DNA of 64,000 nucleotides from Pogonophryne albipinna (lineage: Eukaryota; Chordata; Actinopteri; Perciformes; Artedidraconidae), in NCBI GenBank assembly GCA_028583405.1, contig JAPTMU010000284.1:127495-191494 (forward strand), in the 5' to 3' direction. Position 1 is the stretch's first letter. Every line of letters starts with the position of its first letter. The notes under the pieces are model-generated. The model saw only the letters and a program-made list of their open reading frames with translations. It was not told the origin of the DNA and did not search any database. Shown piece after piece: positions 45,801 to 58,447 of the stretch. Both the position numbers and the translations under genes were made by a program.

Positions 45801-48800
45801 AGTACACGATACAACAAGCACACGATACAACAAGCACACGATACAACAAGCACACGTTACAACAAGCACACGATACAACGAGAACACGTTACAACAAGTA
45901 CACGATACAACAAGTACACGTTACAACGAGAACACGTTACAACGAGAACACGATACAACGAGCACACGATACAACGAGAACACGATACAACGAGCACACG
46001 TTACAACAAGAACACGTTACAACAAGCACACGTTACAACAAGCACACGATACAACAAGCACACGTTACAACAAGCACACGATACAACAAGCACACGTTAC
46101 AACAAGCACACGATACAACAAGCACACGTTACAACAAGCACACGTTACAACAAGCACACGTTACAACAAGCACACGTTACAACAAGCACACGTTACAACA
46201 AGCACACGTTACAACAAGCACACGATACAACAAGCACACGATACAACAAGCACACGTTACAACAAGCACACGTTACAACAAGCACACGTTACAACAAGCA
46301 CACGTTACAACAAGAACACGATACAAGTACACGTTACAACGAGAACACGATACAACGAGAACACGTTACAACAAGCACACGATACAACAAGCACACGTTA
46401 CAACAAGTACACGATACAACAAGAACACGTTACAACAAGAACACGATACAACAAGAACACGATACAACAAGTACACGATACAACAAGTACACGTTACAAC
46501 AAGAACACGATACAACAAGCACACGATACAACAAGCACACGTTACAACAAGCACACGTTACAACAAATACACGTTACAACAAGAACACGATACAAGTACA
46601 CGTTACAACGAGAACACGATACAACAAGCACACGTTACAACAAGTACACGATACAACAAGAACACGTTACAACAAGAACACGATACAACAAGAACACGAT
46701 ACAACAAGTACACGATACAACAAGTACACGTTACAACAAGAACACGATACAACAAGTACACGTTACAACAAGAACACAATACAACAAGAACACGATACAA
46801 CAAGTACACGTTACAACAAGAACACGATACAACAAGAACACGTTACAAGTACACGTTACAACAAGAACACGATACAACGAGAACACGTTGCAACAAGAAC
46901 ACGATACAACGAGAACACGTTACAACAAGTACACGTTACAACAAGTACACGTTACAACAAGTACACGTTACAACAAGAACACGATACAACAAGAACACGT
47001 TACAAGTACACGTTACAACAAGAACACGATACAACGAGAACACGTTACAACAAGTACACGTTACAACAAGAACACGTTACAACAAGTACACGATACAACA
47101 AGTACACTTTACAACAAGAACACGTTACAACAAGAACACGTTACAACAAGAACACGTTACAACAAGCACACGATACAACAAGCACACGATACAACAAGCA
47201 CACGTTACAACAAGAACACGTTACAACAAGAACACGATACAACAAGAACACGATACAACAAGTACACGATACAACAAGTACACGATACAACAAGAACACG
47301 TTACAACAAGCACACGTTACAACAAGCACACGATACAACAAGCACACGTTACAACAAGCACACGATACAACAAGAACACGATACAACAAGCACACGTTAC
47401 AACAAGCACACGATACAACAAGCACACGTTACAACAAGCACACGATACAACGAGAACACGTTACAACGAGTACACGATACAACAAGTACACGTTACAACG
47501 AGAACACGTTACAACGAGATCACGATACAACGAGCACACGTTACGAGAACACGTTACAACGAGCACACGATACAACGAGCACACGATACAACGAGAACAC
47601 GATACAACGAGCACACGTTACAACGAGAACACGTTACAACAAGTACACGTTACAACAAGCACACGTTACAACAAGCACACGTTACAACAAGCACACGTTA
47701 CAACAAGCACACGATACAACAAGCACACGATACAACAAGCACACGTTACAACAAGCACACGTTACAACAAGCACACGTTACAACAAGCACACGTTACAAC
47801 AAGCACACGATACAACAAGCACACGTTACAACAAGCACACGATACAAGTACACGTTACAACGAGAACACGATACAACGAGAACACGTTACAACAAGCACA
47901 CGATACAACAAGCACACGTTACAACAAGCACACGTTACAACAAGCACACGTTACAACAAGCACACGTTACAACAAGCACACGTTACAACAAGCACACGTT
48001 ACAACAAGCACACGTTACAACAAGCACACGTTACAACAAATACACGTTACAACAAGAACACGATACAAGTACACGTTACAACGAGAACACGTTACAACAA
48101 GCACACGATACAACAAGCACACGTTACAACAAGTACACAATACAAGTACACGTTACAACGAGAACACGATACAACGAGAACACGATACAACGAGAACACG
48201 TTACAACAAGCACACGATACAACAAGCACACGTTACAACAAGAACACGTTACAACAAGAACACGATACAACAAGAACACGTTACAAGTACACGATACAAC
48301 GAGAACACGATACAATGAGAACACGTTACAACAAGCACACGATACAACAAGTACACGATACAACAAATACACGTTACAACAAGAACACGATACAACAAGA
48401 ACACGTTACGAGAACACGATACAACGAGAACACGATACAACGAGAACACGTTACAACAAGTACACGTTACAACAAGAACACGTTACAACAAGTACACAAT
48501 ACAACAAGAACACGTTACAAGAAGAACACGTTACAACAAGTGAACGATAAAACAAGTACACGATACAACAAGTACACGTTACAACAAGAACACGTTACAA
48601 CAAGTACACATTACAACAAGTACACGTTACAACAAGTACACGTTACAACAAGTACACATTACAACAAGTACACGTTACAACAAGAACACGATACAACAAG
48701 AACAAGTACACGATACAACGAGAACACGATACAACGAGAACACGTTACAACAAGCACATGATACAACAAGTACACGATACAACAAATACACGTTACAACA

Positions 48801-51800
48801 AGAACACGATACAACAAGAACACGTTACGAGAACACGATACAACGAGAACACGATACAACGAGAACACGTTACAACAAGTACACGTTACAACAAGAACAC
48901 GTTACAACAAGTACACAATACAACAAGAACACGTTACAAGAAGAACACGTTACAACAAGTGAACGATAAAACAAGTACACGATACAACAAGTACACGTTA
49001 CAACAAGAACACGTTACAAGTACACGTTACAACGAGAACACGATACAACGAGAACACGTTACAACAAGTATACGTTACAACAAGAACACGTTACAACAAG
49101 TACACAATACAACAAGAACACGTTACAACAAGAACACGTTACAAGAAGAACACGTTACAACAAGTGAACGATACAACAAGTACACGTTACAACAAGTACA
49201 CGTTACAACAAGTACACGTTACAACAAGTACACGTTACAACAAGAACACGTTACAACGAGTACACGATACAACGAGAACACGTTACAACGAGAACACGTT
49301 ACAACGAGAACACGATACAACGAGAACACGATACAACAAGTACACGTTACAACAAGAACACGATACAAGAACACGTTACAACAAGAACACGATACAACAA
49401 GAACACGATACAAGAACACGATATAACAAGAACACGATACAAGAACACGTTACAACAAGATACAACAAGCACACGTTACAACAAGAATACGTTACAACAA
49501 GAACACGATGCAACGAGAACACGATGCAACGAGAACACGATACAACAAGAACACGATACAAGAACACGTTACAACAAGAACACGATACAACAAGAACACG
49601 ATACAACAAGAACACGATACAAGAACACGTTACAAGATACAACAAGCACACGTTACAACAAGAACATGTTACAACAAGTACACGATACAACAAGAACACG
49701 TTACAACAAGTACACGTGACAACAAGAACACGTTACAACAAGAACACGATACAACAAGAACACGATACAACAAGAACACGATACAATAAGAACACGATAC
49801 AACAAGAACACGATACAACAAGAACACGTTACAACAAGAACACGATACAAGAACACGATACAACAAGAACACGATACAACGAGAACACGATACAACGAGT
49901 ACACGTTACAACGAGAACACGATACAATGAGTACACGATACAACGAGAACACGATACAACGAGAACACGTTACAACGAGAACACGATACAACGAGAACAC
50001 GTTACAACGAGAACACGATACAACAAGAACACGATACAACGAGTACACGTTACAACAAGTACACGTTACAACAAGAACACGATACAACAAGTACACGTTA
50101 CAACAAGAACACGATACAACAAGAACACGATACAACAAGAACACGATACAAGAACACGTTACAACAAGAACACGATACAACAAGAACACGTTACAACAAG
50201 TGAACGATACAACAAGTAAACGATACAACAAGTACACGTTACAACAAGTACACGATACAACAAGAACACGATACAACAAGAACACGATACAACGAGTACA
50301 CGTTACAACGAGAACACGATACAACGAGTACACGATACAACGAGAACACGATACAACGAGAACACGTTACAACGAGAACACGATACAACGAGAACACGAT
50401 ACAACGAGAACACGTTACAACGAGAACACGATACAACAAGAACACGATACAACGAGTACACGTTACAACAAGTACACGTTACAACAAGAACACGATACAA
50501 CAAGTACACGTTACAACAAGAACACGATACAACAAGAACACGATACAACAAGAACACGATACAAGAACACGTTACAACAAGAACACGATACAAGTACACG
50601 TTACAACAAGTGAACGATACAACAAGTAAACGATACAAGTACACGTTACAACAAGTACACGATACAACAAGAACACGATACAACAAGAACACGATACAAC
50701 AAGAACACGTTACAACAAGTACACGATACAACAAGAACACGTTACAACAAGTACACGTTACAACAAGTACACAATACAACAAGAACACGATACTACAAGT
50801 ACACGATCCAACAAGTACACGATACAACGAGAACACGATACAACGAGAACACGTTACAACAAGAACACGATACAACGAGTACACGTTACAACGAGAACAC
50901 GATACAACAAGTACACGTTACAACAATAACACGTTACAACAAGTACACGTTACAACGAGAACACGATACAACGAGTACACGTTACAACGAGAACACGATA
51001 CAACGAGTACACGTTACAACGAGAACACGATACAACGAGAACACGATACGATACAACGAGAACACGATACAACGAGAACACGATACGAGTACACGATACA
51101 ACAAGAACACGTTACAACAAGAACACGTTACAACAAGAACACGATACAACAAGAACACGATACAACAAGTACACGATACAACAAGTACACGATACAACAA
51201 GAACACGATACAACAAGAACACGTTACAACAAGAACACGTTACAACAAGAACACGATACAACAAGAACACGTTACAACAAGTACACGTTACAACAAGTAC
51301 ACGATACAACAAGTACACGATACAACAAGTACACGATACAACAAGTACACGTTACAACAAGAACACGATACAACAAGAACACGATACAAGTACACGATAC
51401 AACAAGAACACGATACAACAAGTACACGATACAACAAGTACACGTTACAAGTACACGTTACAACAAGTACACGATACAACAAGTACACGTTACAACAAGT
51501 ACACGTTACAACAAGAACACAATACAACAAGTACACGTTACAACAAGTACACGTTACAACGAGAACACGATACAACGAGAACACGTTACAACAAGAACAC
51601 GATACTACAAGTACACGATCCAACAAGTACACGATACAACGAGAACACGATACAACGAGAACACGATACAACGAGAACACGTTACAACAAGAACACGATA
51701 CAACGAGAACACGATACAACAAGTACACGTTACAACAATAACACGTTACAACAAGTACACGTTACAACGAGAACACGATACAACGAGTACACGTTACAAC

Positions 51801-52420
51801 GAGAACACGATACAACGAGTACACGTTACAACGAGAACACGATACAACGAGAACACGTTGCAACGAGAACACGTTGCAACGAGAACACGATACAACGAGA
51901 ACACGATACAACGAGAACACGATACAACGAGAACACGATACAACGAGTACACGATACAACAAGAACACGATACAACAAGAACACGATACAACAAGAACAC
52001 GTTACAACAAGAACACGTTACAACAAGAACACGTTACAACAAGTACACGTTACAACAAGTACACGATACAACAAGTACACGACACAACAAGTACACGATA
52101 CAACAACACGATACAACAAGTACACGATACAACAAGTACACGATACAACAAGTACACTATACAACAAGTACACGTTACAACAAGAACACGATACAACAAG
52201 AACACGATACAACAAGAACACGATACAACAAGTACACGATACAACAAGTACACGTTACAAGTACACGTTACAACAAGTACACGAGACAACAAGTACACGT
52301 TACAACAAGTACACGTTACAACAAGAACACGATACAACAAGTACACGTTACAACGAGTACACGTTACAACGAGAACACGATACGAGAACACGTTACAACA
52401 AGAACACGATACAACGAGAA
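33811..52420. repeat. Giant 16-bp minisatellite, block 1 (about 18.6 kb including a 1-kb gap)
   Basis: More than a thousand head-to-tail copies of CACGWTACAACRAGHA, where W is T or A, R is A or G and H is A, C or T. Nearly all variation is at those three sites. Shorter 13-bp copies lack one CAA (CACGTTACAAGTA or CACGATACAAGAA). Rare landmark variants include TTGCAAC, GATGCAAC, GTGAACGATAAAAC, AAATACACG, CAATAACACG and CACTTTACAAC. Orientation never switches. The plus strand is A-rich. No stop codon occurs in the consensus in any plus frame. Confidence 0.98.
41926..42925. other. Assembly gap of exactly 1000 N
   Basis: A round-number run of N inside the minisatellite is a placeholder of unknown true size. 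Any reading frame or repeat count crossing it is unreliable. Confidence 0.99.
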
Positions 52421-52560
52421 AGCACATGAGGTCTATGACAAGACCAAGGCCTGTGCAATGATCTTGATATTCCCGAAACTGTGACGCAGAGGAAGAAGCG
52501 TAGAAACATGGAAGACTTTGTAGTCGAGGCATCATGTGGCGCAATGTGAAACATTCAACA
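52421..52560 (+). pseudogene. hAT-transposase-like coding scrap at the array edge
   Basis: The last array unit runs in frame into KAHEVYDKTKAC. One base shift later the frame reads DLDIPETVTQRKKRRNMEDF followed by VVEASCGAM and a stop. Basic KKRR after a DIP motif is a pattern I associate with the middle or C-terminal part of ZMYM1-like hAT transposases. The match is by recognition only and the piece is short, so the assignment is tentative. Confidence 0.4.
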
Positions 52561-53086
52561 TAAATACACTGGTGTACAAAACTCACATACCTGCATTTCA
52601 ATGGACAGCATAAAAGGGCAGGTGAGCTGGGTTCTGGGGCTCAAATTAGCTATTGATGATCACGTTGATAAATCAAATAAAACAAATAGCCAATCACACA
52701 AAAACATGTTGCTGTGAGCATTAAACAATTAACCTTAAACTAAACAAACACAACGTTATTGTCCTAATAAAATAAAAACATACATTTTGTCCACCGAGAT
52801 AATACAGGCACCTTACCCTCAAGAGATCCTCACGTGCTATGAGAATCTCCCACAATGCATTGCTGTAACAAACAGGGATCCTGCAGGTTTCGCCAACTCA
52901 AATTTAAGACTTTTTAAGACCACTTTGAATAGAATTTAAAACCTATTTCACGGCAAGAAATTATGAAGAAAAATTGCTATGAAAGAAGAAATACATCCCA
53001 TAATTACTTACAAAGTAAATGTATTCATGTTCAACATAAGAACGATGACTGAACATAACAGTAGAGAACTGCGTTAGCCAAAAAGG

Positions 53087-53137
<51 letters not shown>

Positions 53138-54340
53138 CTGTGCAATTAATCAGTTTAATCGCAATTACGATTTTGGCCTGCCACAATTACAAAACGCCAT
53201 AATCGAAAAACACTATTCTTTAGCTTTGCTAGGTTGTGACAGTGCACGACAACATATTTGATCCCATTCATTTTAGTCTAATTTATTTTTATTTATCATA
53301 TTTATATGTTTAGTAGCTTGTGGAAGTGCGCTCCAAAATATTTGTTGATCTTGTTTATTGGTATTTATTATTTTGATATTATTTATTTAAATATATCACC
53401 GTTAAAAGCATTCCCACTAACTGTTGTTCTACGCACGAAAAGTTTATTATTATTCCGCCGGTATTTTGGCCCTCTTCTCCTCCCGCATTGAACATCGCAG
53501 AAACTCCGTTCAAACATCAAAACGTTCAGCTCGGTCGGGAATCGATGGCTTTTACTTTTCTCATTCATAACTTTCATAATTCCAGAGATACATCCCATAA
53601 TACATCACATTTTTAACATTGAAGTCAATGGAGGAAATCTTCAACTTCAACAAATTTTCATGCGACTTCAACTGCTAACTGTTCATTCATACTTTCACTC
53701 AGAAACCTCATTCCAACTTTCAAATGTTACAAATCTTTCTGACATTATTCGTGTAAAACAACTTTTAACTCTGATTACTTACTTTTAGAGATATTAACAT
53801 TTGTTCAGACGTTGTTTTAGAGGTTTTCTTCACATTTTAACATTAACTAGAGTGCGTGATGTCACACCTAGAGGGTAAGAAATCTTGAAATGTGCCTTCA
53901 TATATTTTTTTAAAACTGCCATAATTCCCAAACCCTACATTCCTGAGACATAATTTATATGACAAATAATTAAGCAAAAATAATTCAACAAAATGCCTCG
54001 AGGGCATGAAGTGACAAAAACGTTCAACATTCCTCCATTGAAGCCCATTGTAATTTCAGGCAGATATTTCCTCACGGCAGCAGCCGCACACCTTTAGTTA
54101 AACTGCAGAAAAGGCCACATTATTAACCCGAAAGTACACAAAAATTACACTTCAGATACTCAACTTCCTTGACATGCTTCACGCTTTGAAATTTCACCGA
54201 TATCTGTTACGGTTCTTCCACAAAACGTTCACATGTAAGAGGTTTATCTCTCATTCAGAGCAATGGAAACCTGTGATCTCGACAGAGCTCGTTAGCTCAA
54301 CTAGAAACACCTGTGTAATGGAACACGATGATGTCATCAC
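52561..54340. other. Island between array blocks: transposon-like non-coding DNA
   Basis: No gene seen. AAACAGGGATCCTGCAGG at about 52870 with TTTAAGACTTTTTAAGACC and GGGCTGTGCAATTAATCAG at about 53136 are phrases typical of fish hAT-type repeats. A (GT)n microsatellite lies at about 53089-53135. The remainder (53480-54330) is an unclassified AT-rich dispersed repeat. Confidence 0.45.
53089..53135. repeat. (GT)n microsatellite
   Basis: About 23 uninterrupted GT dinucleotides. Confidence 0.95.
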
Positions 54341-54341
54341 T

Positions 54342-54698
54342 CCAGCTGACATGCAGCAGACTCCAGGTAGCAGTGTGCTAACAATCCAGCTGACATGCAG
54401 CAGACTTCAGGTAGCAGAGTGCTAACAGTCCAGCTGACATGCAGCAGACTTCAGGTAGCAGTGTGCTAACAGTCCAGCTGACATGCAGCAGACTCCAGGT
54501 AGCAGAGTGCTAACAGTCCAGCTGACATGCAGCAGACTTCAGGTAGCAGTGTGCTAACAGTCCAGCTGACATGCAGCAGACTCCAGGTAGCAGAGTGCTA
54601 ACAGTCCAGCTGACATGCAGCGGACTCCAGGTAGCAGAGTGCTAACAGTCCAGCTGACATGCAGCAGACTTCAGGTAGCAGAGTGCTAACAGTCCAGC
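54342..54698. repeat. 44-bp tandem repeat, about 8 copies
   Basis: The unit is GCTGACATGCAGCAGACTYC followed by AGGTAGCAGWGTGCTAACAG and TCCA. Copies alternate TTC/CTCC and GTG/GAG variants but are otherwise close to identical. Confidence 0.92.
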
Positions 54699-54970
54699 CG
54701 TGAAGACATCTACGGGACAGTTTGGAGAGTTCTTCAAATGCCGTTGCCATGGCAACACGATGCTCGCCTTGAAACACGGCTTTCTCATAACTTCAGTGAA
54801 AATACTCCAAACAGCCCAGAACTTCACAGGTTTGGTAACGATGCAGCCATCAATGCATCTAAGCGTATTATGGGGTGTCATCAAATGTCGTTGCCATGGC
54901 GACAGACCACTCGCCATGAAACACGTTGAGGCTGTAAGTCCAATGGACACGGTCCAATCGTCCCACAATC
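54699..54970. other. Short non-coding spacer
   Basis: Contains two GTTGCCATGG phrases about 160 bp apart (near 54742 and 54890) within similar surroundings, a diverged direct repeat. No gene. Confidence 0.4.
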
Positions 54971-57900
54971 TTTTACATTACATTACATTTAGCTGACGCT
55001 TTTATCCAAAGCAACTTACAATAAGTGCGTTCGACCAACAAAATACAAACTTGAAGAAAACAGAATCATAAAGTACATCAGGTTTCATAGGGCCAAACAA
55101 GTGCTTCTCAACTGGCTTTAGATAAGCCAGTCCTTTGTTAGTATATAAGTGCTTTGTTAATAGTTCTATTGCTGGAAGTGGAGTCGAAAGAGATGAGTTT
55201 TCAGTCTGGAAGGTGTGTAAGCTTTCTGCTGTCCTGATGTCAATGGGAGCTCATTCCACCATCTTTGAGCCAGGATAGCAAACCCACGTGTTTCTGCTGA
55301 TGGGAACTTGGGTCCCCCTCGCAGTGCGGGTGCAGCGAGCCGTTTGGCTGATGCAGAGCGGAGTGCACGGTTTAACCATGTCCTGGATGTAGGAAGGGCC
55401 AGATCCATTCGCAGCATGGTACGCAAGTACCATTGTCTTGAAGTGGATTCTAGCAGTTACCGGAAGCCAGTGGAGGGAGCGGAGGAGCGGGGTGGTGTGG
55501 GAACATTTAGGAAGGTTGAAGACCAGACGAGCCGCTGCATTCTGGATGAGCTGCAGAGGTCGGATGGCACATGCAGGTAGACCAGCCAGGAGGGAGTTGC
55601 AGTAGTCTAGGCGTGAGGTGACGAGAGACTGGACCAGAACCTGCGTGGCTTTCTGGGTCAGCTGGGGACGTATCTTCCTGATGTTGTAAAGCGTGTATCT
55701 GCAGCAGCGGGTTGTAGCAGCGATGTTTGCAGTGAAGGACAGGTTGTTATCTAGGGTCACACCCAGATTCCTTGCAGTCTGAGTCGGGGAAACAACAGAG
55801 GTGCCGATGTTGATCGTCAGGTCAAGAGTGGGACAATCTTTTCCCGGAAGGAAAAGCAGTTCAGTCTTGTCAAGGTTGAGCTTGAGGTGGTGAGCAGACA
55901 TCCACTGAGAGATGTCAGCTAGACAAGCAGAGATGCGTGCGACGACCTGGGTCTCTGAGCGGGGAAAGGACAGAATCAATTGGGTGTCATCAGCGTAGCA
56001 GTGGTATGAAAAACCATGCGGGCTAATGACTGATCCGAGCGAGTTTGTGTACAAGGAGAAGAGGAGGGGACCAAGAACAGAGCCCTGAGGGACCCCTGTA
56101 GTTAATTGACAAGGGTCGGACTCGGACCCTCTCCAAGTTACCCTGTAGGTACGGTCTTTGAGGTATGAGGTGAGGAGGGAAAGTGCAGAGCCTGAAACTC
56201 CAAGTTCTTGGAGAGTGCGAAGGAGGATCTGATGATTCACCGTGTCGAATGCAGCAGACAGGTCCAGCAGGATGATGACAGAGGAGAGGGAGGCTGCTTT
56301 AGCAGTGTGCAGTTCCTCAGTGACAGCAAGGAGGGCAGTTTCTGTGGAGTGACCTGCCTTGAAACCAGACTGGTGAGGATCCAGAAGGTTGTTCTGATGG
56401 AGATAACAGGAGAGTTGTTTAAAGACAGCGCGTTCAAGTGTTTTAGACAGGAACGGGAGGAGAGAGACAGGCCTGTAGTTTATAACATCAGACGGGTTGA
56501 GAGTGGGTTTCTTTAGGAGAGGGTTTACTCTTGCCTCCTTGAGACTGTTTGGAAAGTGACCAGAAGTTAGAGAAGTGTTGATGAAATGGGTGAGAAACGG
56601 TAGAATATCAGGAGCGATAGTCTGAAGGAGGTTTGAAGGGATAGGGTCCAGAGGACAGGTGGTAGGGCGGGCAGAGGTAATGAGGGTAAGAACCTCATTT
56701 GGCGAGAGAGGGGAAAAGGAGGTTAGTGTGTGGGTGGAAGGAGGGTCTGGTGACCCAGCGGTGAGTAAAGGTGAGTCAGAAAAAGAAGAGCGAATATCAT
56801 CAACCTTTTTTTCAAAGTGGTTAACAAAGTCGCTTGACAGAAGGGAGGAGGGGGGAGGGGCTTTGGGGGGGTCCAGGAGGGAGGAGGGGGAAGGGGCTTT
56901 GGGGGGGTCCAGGAGGGAGGAGGGGGAAAGGGCTTTGGGGGGGTCCAGGAGGGAGGAGGGGGAGGGGCTTTGGGGGGGTCCAGGAGGGGGGAGGGGCTTT
57001 GGGGGGGTCCAGGAGGGAGGAGGGGGAAAGGGCTTTGGGGGGGTCCAGGAGGGAGGAGGGGGAAGGGGCTTTGGGGGGGTCCAGGAGGGAGGAGGGGGAA
57101 AGGGCTTTGGGGGGTCCAGGAGGGAGGAGGGGGAAGGGGCTTTGGGAGGGTCCAGGAGGGAGGAGGGGGGAGGGGCTTTGGGGGGGTCCAGGAGGGGGGA
57201 GGGGCTTTGGGGGGATCCAGGAGGGGGAAGGGGCTCTGGGGGGGGTCCAGGAGGGAGGAGGGGGAAGGGGCTCTGGGGGGGTCCAAGAGGGTGGAGAAGA
57301 TGGAAAATAGTTGTTGGGGATTGGAATAGGAAGATTGGATCTTATCTTGAAAGAAAGTGCTTTTTGCCTGAGAGATGGAAGCAGAGAAAGAGGAGAGGAG
57401 AGCCTGATAGGTTAGGAGGTCGTCACGGTGTTTGGATTTCCACCGTTTCCGCTCTGCTGCCCGAAGGACGGTTCTATTAGCACGCAGTGCGTCATTTAGC
57501 CAGGGAGCAGGAGGGGACTGACGAGCCTGCCGAGATGTGAGAGGACAGAGAGAGTCCAGAGAGGATGAGAGAGTCGAGAGGAGAGTTTCTGCAGCAGAGT
57601 TTGGAGGCAGGAGTTGGAACGAGTCAGAGGAAGGGAGGGCTGAGAGCACCGATGAGGCAAAGGTAGAGGGGGAGAGGGAACGAAGGTTACGGCGGACAGG
57701 TGCAGGATGAGAAGAGATTAGTTTATGTTTGGAAAGAGGTAGAGAGAATGAAATGAAGAAGTGATCGGATGTGTGGAGCGGGTTTACAGAGAGGTTAGAA
57801 GTAGTGCAGTTCCTTGAGAATATGAGATCAAGGACATTGCCAGCTTTATGAGTTGGTGGGGACGGAGACAGTGAGAAAGCAAAGGCGGTTAACAGAGATG

Positions 57901-58430
57901 TTAGTTCGTCGATCTTCCCTGTCTGGAGGTTGAAGTCTCCGAGAAGTACAGCGGGAGGGCCAGTTTCAGGGATGTGTGAGAGGAGATGATCTAATTCCTC
58001 CAAGAAGTCCCCCAAGGCGCCTGGTGGACGGTAGAGAACAACAAGGGTTCATTGTATAGGATGGGTTACTGTGACGGCATGGAATTCAAAGGTGGAAGGA
58101 GTGAAGTTAGGTAGCTTGAAGAGGGAACAGCTCCATTTGGGAGAGAGCAGGAGACCAGTGCCACCTCCTCTGCCAGTGGGTCTGGGTGTGTGGGAGAAGG
58201 AATATGCTGTGGAGAGAGCTGCTGGGGTGGATGTGTTGGATGGAGTAATCCAGGTCTCAGTGAGAGCAAGGAAATCCAGAGACTGCAGGGAAGCGTAGCC
58301 AGAGATGAAGTCAGCCTTAGGAACAGCTGACTGGCAGTTCCACAGGCCGCCTGAAACTAGATGCTGGATCTCAGTGGAGCATGTGGGATAGACGAGAGCA
58401 GGCCGGTTATATACCTCCCTCCACATGCTA
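54971..58430 (-). mobile_element. Near full-length L2-like LINE, minus strand, between the array blocks
   Basis: Read leftwards from 58430: 5' region, endonuclease, a proline-rich expansion, RT and C-terminal region. The 3' UTR carries the complement of TTACAATAAGTGCGTTCGAC and of GCTGACGCTTTTATCCAAAG, and a tail of (TGTAA)n, seen as CATTACATTACATT at 54977-54990. Its 5' end directly touches minisatellite sequence. The frame is broken several times but all parts are recognisable. Confidence 0.8.
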
Positions 58431-58447
58431 CACGTTACAACAAGCAC
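55166..58447 (-). pseudogene. L2-like LINE ORF2 with proline-rich tandem expansion
   Basis: 58447-58049 holds the endonuclease start (LDFLALTETWI, GRGGGTGLLL, FEFHAVTVTHP). After a frame break, 58015-56723 continues with VLLGDFNLQTG and SDHFFISF and the linker, then a run of DPPKAPPP/SWTPPKPLPPPP units. RT follows after another break: 56240-55251 contains GVPQGSVLGPLLF, YHCYADDTQ, ARNLGVTLDNNLSF and SLHWLPVTARI. 55426-55166 holds the C-terminal WWNELP and LKTHLFRLHF. The breaks coincide partly with the repeat expansion. Confidence 0.8.
56846..57290. repeat. ~38-bp minisatellite inside the LINE ORF
   Basis: About eleven copies of GGGGCTTTGGGGGGGTCCAG plus GAGGGAGGAGGGGGAA, with lengths varying by G-run and by loss of one GGA block. 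On the minus strand it encodes Pro-rich repeats. The single-copy ancestor is a Pro-rich stretch between the endonuclease and RT. Confidence 0.9.

Noticed and set aside
36110..48550. A 4146-codon open frame (and others of 2836, 2623, 893 and 801 codons) in the minisatellite
   Set aside because: The frames exist only because the 16-bp unit has no stop in any phase. They overlap in all three frames, cross the N gap, begin at chance ATG variants and show no domain. Not annotated as genes.
33811..52420. CRISPR-like array
   Set aside because: There are no unique spacers between repeats. The units are directly adjacent, the genome is eukaryotic, and no cas-like gene is near.
33811..52420. Telomeric or known centromeric satellite
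   Set aside because: No TTAGGG repeats, and the unit does not match a satellite I can name. Chromosomal location cannot be inferred.
56659..57480. Gly-rich repeat proteins on the plus strand
   Set aside because: Antisense of the proline-rich minisatellite in the LINE ORF.
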